A stretch of DNA of 60,306 nucleotides from Chloroflexota bacterium (GTDB lineage Bacteria; Chloroflexota; Limnocylindria; P2-11E). The translations under genes and the position numbers were made by a program. The DNA lies in assembly GCA_016194865.1 (NCBI GenBank), contig JACQAT010000022.1, forward strand, positions 1 through 60,306, read 5' to 3'. Below the pieces are notes generated by a model that did not search any database, was not told where the DNA came from, and was given only the letters and a program-made list of their open reading frames with translations. This document shows, in pieces, positions 25,482 through 33,928 of this stretch (positions are counted from its first letter, which is position 1; each line of letters opens with the position of its first letter).

Positions 25482-26497
25482 GCGGCCCCGATCGCGCGAC
25501 CCAGATGACCAAGCTCTACGAGATCATCGGCGGGTATCACGCGACACAGCTGCTGGAGGTCGGACGCGCGCTCGGCGTCTGGGAGGCGATCGCCGAGTCG
25601 CCGAGCATCACGTCCGACGGGCTGAGCGCACAGCTCGGTACGGATCGCTTCTACACGGATGTCCTGCTGCGCACGGCGTTCGCCTTCGAGCTCATCGACC
25701 GCGACGGCGACGGCTGGCGGATGGCGGCGCACTTCGACGAGATCCTCGGCCGGCCCGATGCCACGTTCTACCTCGGGAACGTCGCGCGCATCCACCTGCT
25801 GCTCGGCCGGGACTACGAGGACTACGCGACGCGCTTCCGCGACGGTTCGCTGTTCTCCTTCCAGGCGCACGACAGGGAGTTCATCGAGGCCGTCGCCGAC
25901 GGGCTCAAGACGCTGCCGCGCATCTTCAGCGAGGTCGTCCTACCAAAGCTCCCCGCGCTACGGGCGAAGCTCGAGCGCGGTGGCACGCTGCTCGACGTCG
26001 GCTGCGGCGGTGGCTGGGCCCTGGTCACGTTCGCCGAGCGGTTCCCGAAGCTGCGCTGCATCGGAGTCGACATCGAGCGGCGCTCGATCGACATGGCGAA
26101 CGCGCTGCTGCGCGAGCGCGGGCTCGCCGACCGCTGCGAGGCGCGGCTGCTCGGCGTCGAAGGGCTGACGGAGCGCGACGCCTACGACGTCGCGACGACG
26201 TTCCTCGTCGTCCACGAGCTCGAGCCGCGCATCAAGCCCGCGGTGTTCGAAGCGGTCGCGCGCTCGCTGAAGCCCGGCGGCTCATTCGTCATCTTCGACG
26301 AGACCTACCCGGAGACCGAGGAGGCGCTGCGCACCATGCCGTCGCGCTTCGCGGCGCTCGCGCAGTGGTTCGAGCTCACCTGGGGGAATCGCGTGGACAC
26401 CCGGACCGCGTTGCTGAAGCTCCTCGCTGACGCGGGCCTCGCGGTCGCCGAGGAGACGATGCTTTCGCGCTTCACGATCATCGTCGCGACGAAGTAG
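25478..26497 (+). CDS. Class I SAM-dependent methyltransferase with N-terminal winged-helix domain
   Basis: A 339-aa protein. Residues 1-80 resemble the dimerisation/winged-helix domain of small-molecule methyltransferases (YHATQLLEVGRALGVWEAIAE). Residues about 160-280 form the SAM-binding fold: motif I LLDVGCGGGWALVTFAERFP, then CIGVDIERRSIDMANA and LKPGGSFVIFDET. It lacks the NPPY motif, so it is not the PrmC release-factor methylase expected after prfA. Starts with GTG in a GTGA overlap with prfA. Substrate unknown. Confidence 0.82.
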   Translation: MSGPDRATQMTKLYEIIGGYHATQLLEVGRALGVWEAIAESPSITSDGLSAQLGTDRFYTDVLLRTAFAFELIDRDGDGWRMAAHFDEILGRPDATFYLGNVARIHLLLGRDYEDYATRFRDGSLFSFQAHDREFIEAVADGLKTLPRIFSEVVLPKLPALRAKLERGGTLLDVGCGGGWALVTFAERFPKLRCIGVDIERRSIDMANALLRERGLADRCEARLLGVEGLTERDAYDVATTFLVVHELEPRIKPAVFEAVARSLKPGGSFVIFDETYPETEEALRTMPSRFAALAQWFELTWGNRVDTRTALLKLLADAGLAVAEETMLSRFTIIVATK

Positions 26498-27054
26498 ATC
26501 GCGCGGTGAGGACCTGGAGCGGCGCGGTCGCAACCGCGTCGGAATCGCCCACCGTCCAACGGAGCGTATCGGGACCGAGCGCGTCCGAAGGAACGCGCAG
26601 CTTCATCTCCCGACCGAGGCGCCCTGGCAGGCCGGGCTCGCCGCGAACGACCTCGCGACCTATGCGTCGACGAATGTCAGCGTCGTGTAGCCATGGGGCA
26701 GGCACGGAGCGGAAAGCGTGTTCGTCAGGATCGCAGCGCCCACCCGGAAGGCTCCGGCGCCCTGCGCAAATCCGTCGGTCGCGCGAAGAGCGCGCGCTCG
26801 GCAGGCCGGCACGTCAGTCGGCATCGGCTCCGGCGTCGGTGTATTCACCGGCGTGAACGACGGCGCCGTGTCGAGCCATGGCATGACCGACGCGGCGGGC
26901 GGCGCGGTCGACGACCCGATCGTCCCTACGGACGAAGGGTCCGGCGCGCCAGCGAACGAGGCCCTTCCCAAGGCTCTCCGCATGCCAGGCTGAGCATCAC
27001 GATCAGGCTCGCGAGGACGGCGCGCGCTCCGGCGACCGCCGGCACCGCGCTCAT
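26478..27054 (-). pseudogene. Frameshifted DUF4232-like lipoprotein gene
   Basis: Three minus-strand frames together make one recognisable lipoprotein. Frame A starts at ATG 27054 (TGATG overlap with the upstream gene) and encodes a signal peptide with a Cys (LIVMLSLACGEPW), then hits a stop near 26928. Frame B continues with a Thr/Pro linker (TPTPEPMPTDVPAC) and the first half of a DUF4232-like domain (LRATDGFAQGAGAFRVG, PHGYTTLTFVDA), stopping at 26660. Frame C (to 26478) supplies the rest (GREVVRGEPGLPGRLG, LGPDTLRWTVGD). Both shifts are in the same direction. Either a decayed gene or sequence errors. Confidence 0.55.
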
Positions 27055-28166
27055 CAGCCGAAGGTACGGTCGACGCTCACGAGCGAGAGATCGTTGCCCG
27101 ACGCCCAGACGCCGGGCTCGAACGTCTCGTCGATGATCATCCAGCCGCCGCCGACCGACCGGAGCGCGCGCAGCTCTCGTGTAAACGACGTCTCGCGGGT
27201 GCCGAGCGCGGTCGTCGTGCGCAGGAGCGCGACGACCTGGACGGTCACGATCCCGTCCCCGAGGTAGCTGAACGCGTCGAACCGCTCGATCCGCGCGGTG
27301 AGCGAGCGCACGCTCCGCGCATATATCGCCGCGCGATCGAGCGACGCCAGATAGCCCGCCCTCGCCTTCGCGTACGGAGTGTTCGTGACCGGGCCCTGCA
27401 CAGCGAGCGGCCAGCTCGTTGACGTGTAGCTCTCGCCGATGAAGTGCCAGCCAAGCGTCGTCGCGGCCTCCGTCTCGAGCACGGCCCGAGTGACGCGCTG
27501 CGCTTGTCCGGCCAACCAATCGCGCTTCGCGTCGTCCCACGCATCGAGGATGCGGTAGCCGATGCCAGGCTGCGACTGCACGCGGACGCGCATGGCGGTG
27601 CGTCGCGCGTCGCCGCCGATCAGCTGGTCGACGAGCGTGAGCGAGGCGTCGAAATAGGCCAGCGCGCCCCACGGCTTCTCATACACGCTGTCGGCGCGCA
27701 CCCCCTCGACCGAGAATCGCCGCTGCTGGCCGGACGCGCGGTCGCGCACGAGCGCCGCGAAGAGCCGGTCGTAGTACGGCCCGGGCGCGATCACGACCTC
27801 GAGTCCGATGCCCTTGGGGCGCATCCCGCGGGCCCCGTCGAGGGCCTCGGCGAGCATCCCGTTCGCCCAGATCTGGAAAGGGATCGTCTGGGGCGAGCGA
27901 TCGGAGATACCGAGGGTGGTCGTCGTGACGATGGGGAAAGGCACCGACAGCACTTGGACGGGTGGCGCTACCGGCAACGGTTCCGCGCTGGGTGGCGCCG
28001 GTCGGACCCGCGGCTCCCGTATGTCCATCGGAACAGGCCCGGCGAGCTCGAGCGGCTCGGCGGTCGGTGAGACGGTCGCCGCCGGTCGTGTGCTCGCGCT
28101 CGTGGTGCACGCACAGGCGACGATCAGCGCGATTCGGAGGAAGACCTGGATCGCCTTCCGAGCCAT
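27054..28166 (-). CDS. Exported protein of unknown function
   Basis: A 370-aa protein with an N-terminal signal sequence (IQVFLRIALIVACACTTSAS; a Cys near residue 20 could be lipidated). A Pro/Val-rich linker and a region of mixed alpha/beta character follow, and the C-terminal about 110 residues (IERFDAFSYLGDGIVTVQVV, GGGWMIIDETFEPGVW) resemble an NTF2/Tim44-like fold. The start is ATG 28166, because further upstream sequence is not conserved-looking and includes the divergent promoter region. It appears co-transcribed with the broken lipoprotein gene. No catalytic motif seen. Confidence 0.65.
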   Translation of the reverse strand: MARKAIQVFLRIALIVACACTTSASTRPAATVSPTAEPLELAGPVPMDIREPRVRPAPPSAEPLPVAPPVQVLSVPFPIVTTTTLGISDRSPQTIPFQIWANGMLAEALDGARGMRPKGIGLEVVIAPGPYYDRLFAALVRDRASGQQRRFSVEGVRADSVYEKPWGALAYFDASLTLVDQLIGGDARRTAMRVRVQSQPGIGYRILDAWDDAKRDWLAGQAQRVTRAVLETEAATTLGWHFIGESYTSTSWPLAVQGPVTNTPYAKARAGYLASLDRAAIYARSVRSLTARIERFDAFSYLGDGIVTVQVVALLRTTTALGTRETSFTRELRALRSVGGGWMIIDETFEPGVWASGNDLSLVSVDRTFG

Positions 28167-28219
28167 GACGCCATCCTGCTGCCGCGTTGTCGAGTCCGCG
28201 TCAGCGAAGAGACGCGTAT

Positions 28220-28240
28220 CTCGTACGCCGCTCGTACGAG
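28220..28240. promoter_or_regulatory. Operator-like palindrome CTCGTACG-N5-CGTACGAG
   Basis: A perfect inverted repeat with 8-bp arms and 5-bp spacer (CCGCT), 10 nt upstream of the DinB gene and about 54 nt upstream of the divergent exported-protein gene. It has the same arms (one base changed at the outer end) and the same spacing as the palindrome at 4751-4771, suggesting one regulator binds both. Confidence 0.55.
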
Positions 28241-28250
28241 TTGGCGCACA

Positions 28251-28727
28251 ATGGAGATCGTGGCCGAGCTGCTCACCTACGACGAGGACACCGCGTTCAT
28301 GCTCGCGGACGACGCCGCGACGATCTCGGCGATCGTGCGGCGGACCCCGGTCGAGAAGCTGCGGGCGCACAAGGTGGGCGATTGGACGGCGGTCGAGGTG
28401 ATCGGTCACCTCGCGGACGGATCGGAGATCTTCGCGGACCGCGTCGGGCGCTGTATCGAGGAAGAGCAGCCGACGCTGCGGGCGTTCGACCAGGACAGGC
28501 TCGCGCGCGATCGGCGTAACGCGGAGCGCGACCCCATGGAGCTCAGTCGCCGGCTGCAGCGCGCGCACCAACAGATCGTCCAGCTGCTCCAGCGGCCCGG
28601 AGCGACGCTGCGCACCGGTGTCCACACCCAGCTGGGCGTCGTGACCGCCGGCCACTGCGGCGCATACGAGGCGAAGCACGCGCACGAGCACACCCTCGAG
28701 CTCGCGAAGGCCTTCCCGCCGTCATAG
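28251..28727 (+). CDS. DinB-superfamily protein
   Basis: A 158-aa four-helix-bundle protein. Candidate metal-binding His residues lie in VEVIGHLADG (about 53) and in CGAYEAKHAHEHT (about 144-148), the usual helix-2/helix-4 arrangement of DinB/YfiT-like thiol-dependent enzymes. Reaction unknown. An adjacent palindrome suggests specific regulation. Followed after 1 nt by the TPR/HTH regulator, so probably co-transcribed. Confidence 0.75.
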   Translation: MEIVAELLTYDEDTAFMLADDAATISAIVRRTPVEKLRAHKVGDWTAVEVIGHLADGSEIFADRVGRCIEEEQPTLRAFDQDRLARDRRNAERDPMELSRRLQRAHQQIVQLLQRPGATLRTGVHTQLGVVTAGHCGAYEAKHAHEHTLELAKAFPPS

Positions 28728-28728
28728 C

Positions 28729-30240
28729 GTGACCTCGACCCGCGATATCGCCCTCGCGCCCCTCTCCCGCAGCGACGCCGAGCGGCTGCTGCCGAGCCTC
28801 TCCACCGGTCGCCTCAGCCTCGAGCGGCGCGTCCTGCGCGCCCGCTGCCTCAAGTACCTCGAGTCGTTCGACGTCGCGTGGGCGGAGCTCAACGAGGTCC
28901 TCCCCCAGATCCGAGACCCACTGCTCGCCGCGCGCGTCCGTGTCGACCTCGTGCACCTCGCGTACTACCTCGTGCGCGGCGGCGAGGTCGACAGGCTGCA
29001 CGCGCTCGCCGAGGCCCAGGCCGCCAGCGATCCGCTGATGCTCGCCGAGCTTCGTCTCGGCCGCTCCATCAACGAGACCGCCGCGAATATGGTGAACGAC
29101 GCGCTGCGCGACGCGCGCTGGGCCGAGGACGCGCTCGCCGCGGCGCCGCGCGGTCGCGGGCGGGATCTCGTCACGACGCGCGTGCAGCGCCAGCTCGCGC
29201 ACCTGCTGTCGCACTCCGGCGATTACCTCGCGGCGCAGACCGCCGCGGAGGCGACCGTGCGCTCCGCGGCGCGCGTCGGCGATCCGTGGGAGGCCGCGTG
29301 GGCCACGTACACCGCGGGCTTCGTGCATTGGTACGCGGGGCGCAACGACCGCGCGATCGAGGAGCTCGCGAGGGCCGAGGCCGCGCTGCGGAGCTACGGA
29401 TCGTCCGTCTGGCGCTACACGCTGCTGTGTCTCGCGCGCGCGAAGCTCGAGCGCGGCGAGCTCGCGGATGGTGATCGGCTCGCACGGCAGAGCGCGACCG
29501 GTGCGCCCGAGGATCAGGCGCACATCGCGCTGCTCCGCGGGGAGGCCGAGGTCGCGGAGCGGATCCTCAAGCGCGCGCCGAAGGGATTCCCGGCCGACGA
29601 GCACTTCCGCGATTTCGTGCGCGGCATCGTCCGCGGCCAGCGCGGCGATCCGCGTGGCGCCGTGCGCTTGCTCGACGAGGCCGCGAAAGAGTTCGAGTCG
29701 CGAGGCATGGCCCACTGGGCGCTGGGGGCGGCGATCCACTCCGCGTACTGGCGCGAACGACTCACGCGTGGCGCGGGCGCCGCGCGTGCATCGCACATCG
29801 CGCGCGACATCGCGACGCGCGGCGGCGAGGGATTCGCGTACTACCTGCCGGAGGTCGCGGCATGGCTCGGCCGGGCCGCGGAGCGCGATCCCGGCGCGCA
29901 CGAGGTCGCGCGTCTCCTGCGGACGCGCGCCGACGCCGCACTGCGGCGCGCGAAGACCGACGCCGACGCGTCGGTCGGCGCATCCGCGCTCGATGAGGCG
30001 ACCTTCCACCTACGCGCGCTCGGCCTCACCTGGCGCGAGCTCGGGATCCTGCGCGTGATGGAGACCCTGTCACGCGAGGGCGCGCATCTCGACCGCGCCA
30101 CGCTCGCCGGCCGGCTCAGCGTCTCCCCGAACACGCTTCGCGTGCACCTCACGCGCATCCGAGCGAAGCTGGACGTCGGCGACAGGCGCGGCGACGAGGT
30201 CGTGCTCGAGGCGGCGTTGGCGCATACGCCGCCGGGCTAG
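28729..30240 (+). CDS. TPR-repeat protein with C-terminal helix-turn-helix (putative transcriptional regulator)
   Basis: A 503-aa protein. Most of it is helical TPR-like repeats (for example ARVRVDLVHLAYYLVRGGEVD and EAAWATYTAGFVHWYAGRN). The last about 70 residues look like a winged or LuxR-like HTH (LDRATLAGRLSVSPNTLRVHLTRIRAKL). Such TPR-HTH proteins act as signal-responsive regulators. It may regulate its neighbours; the 21-bp palindromes are candidate sites, but this link is speculative. Its stop shares a CTAG with the convergent nuclease gene. Confidence 0.72.
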   Translation: MTSTRDIALAPLSRSDAERLLPSLSTGRLSLERRVLRARCLKYLESFDVAWAELNEVLPQIRDPLLAARVRVDLVHLAYYLVRGGEVDRLHALAEAQAASDPLMLAELRLGRSINETAANMVNDALRDARWAEDALAAAPRGRGRDLVTTRVQRQLAHLLSHSGDYLAAQTAAEATVRSAARVGDPWEAAWATYTAGFVHWYAGRNDRAIEELARAEAALRSYGSSVWRYTLLCLARAKLERGELADGDRLARQSATGAPEDQAHIALLRGEAEVAERILKRAPKGFPADEHFRDFVRGIVRGQRGDPRGAVRLLDEAAKEFESRGMAHWALGAAIHSAYWRERLTRGAGAARASHIARDIATRGGEGFAYYLPEVAAWLGRAAERDPGAHEVARLLRTRADAALRRAKTDADASVGASALDEATFHLRALGLTWRELGILRVMETLSREGAHLDRATLAGRLSVSPNTLRVHLTRIRAKLDVGDRRGDEVVLEAALAHTPPG

Positions 30241-31784
30241 GGCAGCTCCACCGCCTGCCGCCAATGAGGCACCAGCACGTCGAGGCCGAGGGAGCGAACC
30301 TTCGGCTCGAGCGCGGCCTGCGCGGGAGGATCGCCATGCACGAGGAACACGCGCTTCGTGCGACCCGTGCCCGCGAAATGCTTCAGCCAGGCGAGCAGCT
30401 CCGGCTCGTCCGCGTGCGCCGAGAAGCCGCTGATCGAGCGGATCCTGCAGCGCACCTCGAACGGCTGGCCTTCGATGCTCACGTTCGTCGCACCGGCCTG
30501 AAGCTGCGCGCCGAGCGTGCCCTGTCCCTGGTATCCGACGAAGAGGATCACCGCGCTCGGGTCGCCGACGAGCTCTCGCAGATGCCCGACCACGCGCCCG
30601 CCGGTGAGCATGCCGTTCGACGCGACGAGGAGGTACGGGCGCGGCTTGCTCGCGATCGCGCTTGAGTCGCCCGGATCGTTCGTGATGTGCGCATCGGGGT
30701 AGTCGAGCGGAGCGTGGCGTGCCTCGACGAGCTTCCGCGTCTCCTCGTCGTAGTAATCGGTGAAACGTCGATAGACATCGGTCGCCTTCGAGGCCATCGG
30801 AGAGTCCAGGTACAGCGGGAGCTTCGGGATCGCGCCAGCCTCGATGAGACGATCGAGCTCCCACACGACCTCCTGCGTGCGGCCGATCGCGAACGACGGC
30901 ACGAGCAGCACGCCCTTCGCGTCGGCCACCATCCGGACCGCTTCCGTCAAGAGCCGGATCGCTTCGGCGTGCGGCTCGTGCTCGCGCCCGCCGTAGGTGG
31001 ACTCGACGACGACGTAATCGGCATCGGTGACGACCGTGGGGTCGCGGATGATCGGCGTGTCGTTCCGGCCGAGGTCACCGGAGAACACGACGACCAGCCG
31101 AGGGGCGTTGCCCTCCGTCGACCCCCCAGGCTCGATCTCCAGCCGGATGATCGACGAGCCGAGGATGTGGCCCGCGTCGAGGAAGGTCGCGCGAATGCCG
31201 GGCGCGACCTCGAGCTCCTTGTCGTATTCGATGCCACGGAATCGCTCCAAAGAGCGACGCGCCTGCTCCTGGTCATACAGCGGTTCATCGATCGAGAGCG
31301 CCACCTGCGGAGGCTGTGCGCGTAAGGCCTCCTCGGGATCTCTGATGTCATCTCGGACGTCATCTCGCGCCTCCGCCATCGCGGCATCGAGGGCGGCCTG
31401 GTCCTTCGTGTGCTCTCGCGCGGCGCGATCGGGGTGACGCTTCACGAACCGATCGTGCCGCTGCGAGAACTCCTCCTGCAGCTTCCCGGAGTCCAGCAGC
31501 ACGAGCGTCGCGAGCTCGACGGTGCCGCGGGTCGCGTAGATCGGCCCCTTGAAGCCCTCGGCCACGAGGTGGGGGATGAGGCCGCAATGATCGAGGTGCG
31601 CGTGCGTCAGCAGCAGCGCGTCGAGCGTGGCCGGGTCGTAGGCGAAGGGGACGCGGTTGCGGGCGACATCGTGCGGGTTGCCCTGGAACATCCCGCAGTC
31701 GATGAGGATCTTCGCGCCGTCGGTCTCGAGGAGCATCTGCGAGCCGGTCACCGTGGTCGCGGCGCCGAGGAAGTGCAGTCGCAC
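30237..31784 (-). CDS. Beta-CASP metallo-beta-lactamase RNA-processing nuclease
   Basis: A 515-aa protein of the CPSF73/YSH1-like family. It has MBL motif 2 THAHLDHCGLIPHL (about residues 58-71), motif 1 LIDCGMFQG, FSGDLGRNDTPI (motif 4) and the beta-CASP region with VPSFAIGRTQEV and ASNGMLTGGRVVGHL. The C-terminal motif is SGFSAHADEPELLAW. It probably acts as an endo- or exoribonuclease in RNA maturation. A 75-residue Arg/Glu-rich insertion lies between about 110 and 185. The GTG at 31784 gives the conserved MRLHFLGAATTVTGS start; the longer open frame upstream is not conserved. Confidence 0.88.
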   Translation of the reverse strand: MRLHFLGAATTVTGSQMLLETDGAKILIDCGMFQGNPHDVARNRVPFAYDPATLDALLLTHAHLDHCGLIPHLVAEGFKGPIYATRGTVELATLVLLDSGKLQEEFSQRHDRFVKRHPDRAAREHTKDQAALDAAMAEARDDVRDDIRDPEEALRAQPPQVALSIDEPLYDQEQARRSLERFRGIEYDKELEVAPGIRATFLDAGHILGSSIIRLEIEPGGSTEGNAPRLVVVFSGDLGRNDTPIIRDPTVVTDADYVVVESTYGGREHEPHAEAIRLLTEAVRMVADAKGVLLVPSFAIGRTQEVVWELDRLIEAGAIPKLPLYLDSPMASKATDVYRRFTDYYDEETRKLVEARHAPLDYPDAHITNDPGDSSAIASKPRPYLLVASNGMLTGGRVVGHLRELVGDPSAVILFVGYQGQGTLGAQLQAGATNVSIEGQPFEVRCRIRSISGFSAHADEPELLAWLKHFAGTGRTKRVFLVHGDPPAQAALEPKVRSLGLDVLVPHWRQAVELP

Positions 31785-31800
31785 GACCCAATCATGCCGG

Positions 31801-31806
31801 TATCCT
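31801..31806 (+). promoter_or_regulatory. -10 element (TATCCT) of the GNAT gene
   Basis: TATCCT, 9 nt before the ATG at 31816, in the 31-bp gap between divergent genes. Confidence 0.45.
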
Positions 31807-31815
31807 GACCGTCCC

Positions 31816-32367
31816 ATGTTCGGACCGGTCCTCGAAGGCCGTCGCGTGACGCTGCGTCCACCGCGAGAGAGCGACCTGCCGCGCTTCGTCGAATGGCTGA
31901 GCGACAGGGAGGTCACGCGCTTCCTCGGTCAGGGCGCGCGCGCCTTCGCGCTCGTCCAGGAGGAGGAGTGGCACAAGCGCGTCGGCGAGTCGAAGGACGA
32001 CGTCGTCTGGGCGATCGCGATCGAGGACGACCGAACGATCGGGGTGATCGGGATCCATCGCATCGACTGGATCCACGCGCACGCGATCACCGGGATCCTG
32101 ATCGGCGACAAGAAGGAGTGGCGCAAGGGCTACGCCACGGAGGCGATGGCGCTGCGGACCGACTACGCGTTCGCCCAGCTGAACCTGCACAAGCTGTCCA
32201 CCCAGGTCTTCATGGACAACGAGGCAAGCAGGCACGCGCTCAGGAGGTCCGGCTATCGGCAGATCGGGACGCAGCGCGAGGAGCTCTGGCAGGGTGGCCG
32301 CTGGCACGACGCCTGGCTCGCCGAGGTGCTGCGCGCGGATTGGGAGCGGGCGAAAGCCTCTCGCTAG
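31816..32367 (+). CDS. GNAT-family (RimJ/RimL-like) N-acetyltransferase
   Basis: A 183-aa acetyltransferase with VTLRPPRESDLPRFVEWL at the start and the acetyl-CoA-binding motif GDKKEWRKGYATEAMALRT (about residues 97-115). HKLSTQVFMDNEASRHALRRSGY is typical of RimJ/RimL-type proteins. Substrate unknown. The ATG is chosen from the -10 element 9 nt upstream and agreement with the family's first strand. Confidence 0.85.
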   Translation: MFGPVLEGRRVTLRPPRESDLPRFVEWLSDREVTRFLGQGARAFALVQEEEWHKRVGESKDDVVWAIAIEDDRTIGVIGIHRIDWIHAHAITGILIGDKKEWRKGYATEAMALRTDYAFAQLNLHKLSTQVFMDNEASRHALRRSGYRQIGTQREELWQGGRWHDAWLAEVLRADWERAKASR

Positions 32368-32404
32368 GAGAGGCCCTCTGCTAACCTGCTCGCCGGGTGA
32401 CCAA

Positions 32405-33844
32405 GTGAAACGCATCGTCGGTCTATCGATCGTCGTGCTGATCGTCGCCGGCGCGATCGTGCTCTTCCTGCCAAAGGGCGGGGTGAGCGCGGCGAATGCC
32501 GCCACCATCTCGGTGCTCAACGGCGACGTTACCGCGCAGCACGGCAGCGCGCCCTTCGGTCCCGCGATCGACGGCGACATCATGTCGACCGGCGATGTGG
32601 TGCGCGCGGACCGCGCCGGACGCGCGGTGCTCGCCTTCTTCGACGGCAGCACGCTCTCGATCGAGCCGGGCTCCGAGGTGAAGGTCGTCAGCCTCGCGCG
32701 CGTCGGCGGTGACGGTATCCAGGTCACCATCGAGCAGACGCTCGGGCGCACCTGGGCATCCGTCTCGAAGCTGAAGACCCCGGATTCGAAGTTCGAGCTG
32801 AAGACGCCTACCTCCACCGCCGTCGTGCGCGGGACCACGTTCGAGACCCTCGTTGAGGTCGTGAACGGGCAGACGGTCACGACGATCAAGACGGATGAGG
32901 GCGAAGTGCTCGTTCAGGCGGTCGCTGGTGGGCAGACGACCGTGGGGGCGGGACAGCAGGTGCAGAACCAGCAGAATCAGCCGGCACCGAACAGCCCGAC
33001 GCCGCAGCCCCCGACGCCGCGCATCCGCTTCGGCGCCGCGACGGGCACCGGGATCACCGTCATCGATCCGAACAACCGCAAGTGCGGCGGCGAGCTGCGT
33101 CAGATCCCGCACTGCGACACCACCGGCGGCGGCGCCAGCATCGGCGAGGTCGTTGGAGGCTCGTACACGGTCATGATGACCGCGGCGCAGGCTGTTCCCG
33201 ATGCGCAGCTGACGGCCGTCGGAACGCGCGGCGCGACGCAGGACTTCTCGATCACGCTGCCGCGCGCACTGGGGATCGGCGACCTCATCCGTACGACGAC
33301 GACGGTCGCCATCGCGTCAGACGGCAAGCTCTCCGCCGGCGCATTCGCCCCTCCGGTACAGATCTCCAGCGTCTGTGGTGCGGAAGCGACCGGCCGCGTC
33401 TTCTCCTCGGGCACGCTCGACGAGCGCTCGAGCGCGCTGAAGGCGTTCGCCGCGAGCAACAAGGGCCAGCCAGCGGCCATCGTCGTGACCGAGTCCGAGG
33501 TCTCGAAGGTCGCGCAGGACGGGGTGAAGAGCCTCAATGGCCCGGCGGCGATCTCCGACGTCAACGTGAAGATCGACGGTGCGGGCCTGCATCTCGGCGC
33601 GAAGGCCGCCGCGGGGCCGATCACCGTCGACGCGAACGGCGATGTGATCGCCGGGACCTCGAATGGCCAGCTCCTCATGAAGGTACGCGGCCTGGATCTC
33701 GGCCCGCTGCCCGGGGCGATCAAGGATCAGCTCGTCGCCGCGCTCGATAAGCAGCTCGGCGAGTTCGCGCAGAGCTTCCCGCTCAAGGTGGATCGCGTCG
33801 CGCTGCGAACCGGCTGCCTCGCGATCATCGGCACGGCGAAGTAG
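32405..33844 (+). CDS. FecR-domain membrane-anchored protein
   Basis: A 479-aa protein. A signal anchor (IVGLSIVVLIVAGAIVLFL, residues 4-22) is followed by a FecR domain (about 40-190: STGDVVRADRAGRAVLAFFDG, TPTSTAVVRGTTFETLVE). A Pro/Gln-rich linker leads to a C-terminal domain with IITLP-like beta strands (DQLVAALDKQLGEFAQSFPLKVDRV), reminiscent of LmeA/DUF2993 lipid-binding folds. The GTG at 32405 is 17 nt after a TAACCT -10 element. FecR domains outside iron systems are common as envelope sensor or scaffold modules; the role here is unknown. Confidence 0.75.
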   Translation: MKRIVGLSIVVLIVAGAIVLFLPKGGVSAANAATISVLNGDVTAQHGSAPFGPAIDGDIMSTGDVVRADRAGRAVLAFFDGSTLSIEPGSEVKVVSLARVGGDGIQVTIEQTLGRTWASVSKLKTPDSKFELKTPTSTAVVRGTTFETLVEVVNGQTVTTIKTDEGEVLVQAVAGGQTTVGAGQQVQNQQNQPAPNSPTPQPPTPRIRFGAATGTGITVIDPNNRKCGGELRQIPHCDTTGGGASIGEVVGGSYTVMMTAAQAVPDAQLTAVGTRGATQDFSITLPRALGIGDLIRTTTTVAIASDGKLSAGAFAPPVQISSVCGAEATGRVFSSGTLDERSSALKAFAASNKGQPAAIVVTESEVSKVAQDGVKSLNGPAAISDVNVKIDGAGLHLGAKAAAGPITVDANGDVIAGTSNGQLLMKVRGLDLGPLPGAIKDQLVAALDKQLGEFAQSFPLKVDRVALRTGCLAIIGTAK

Positions 33845-33847
33845 GTA

Positions 33848-33876
33848 GTCACAGCACCGCTTCGCGGTGCCGTGAC
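33848..33876. repeat. Strong hairpin after the FecR-domain gene
   Basis: GTCAC-A-GCACCGC-TTC-GCGGTGC-C-GTGAC: two helices of 5 and 7 bp separated by one A/C mismatch, with a 3-nt loop. It lies 4 nt after a stop codon and before the AcuC promoter. A transcription terminator is possible, but there is no U-tract. Confidence 0.45.
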
Positions 33877-33914
33877 CGTCCTGCTCCTCCGCCTTCGGCT
33901 CCGTAGTAGCGACA

Positions 33915-33920
33915 TAGACT
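33915..33920 (+). promoter_or_regulatory. -10 element (TAGACT) of the AcuC-like gene
   Basis: TAGACT, 8 nt before GTG 33929. It decides the start in favour of 33929 over the open-frame start at 33872. Confidence 0.45.
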
Positions 33921-33928
33921 CGGCGCTC

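Noticed and set aside
25478-26497. prmC (release factor methyltransferase), expected after prfA
   Set aside because: The NPPY motif is missing and the N-terminal winged-helix domain is that of small-molecule methyltransferases.
32397-32408. Four-codon upstream ORF (GTG ACC AAG TGA) overlapping the FecR-gene start
   Set aside because: Too short to distinguish from chance; mentioned only because its TGA overlaps GTG 32405.
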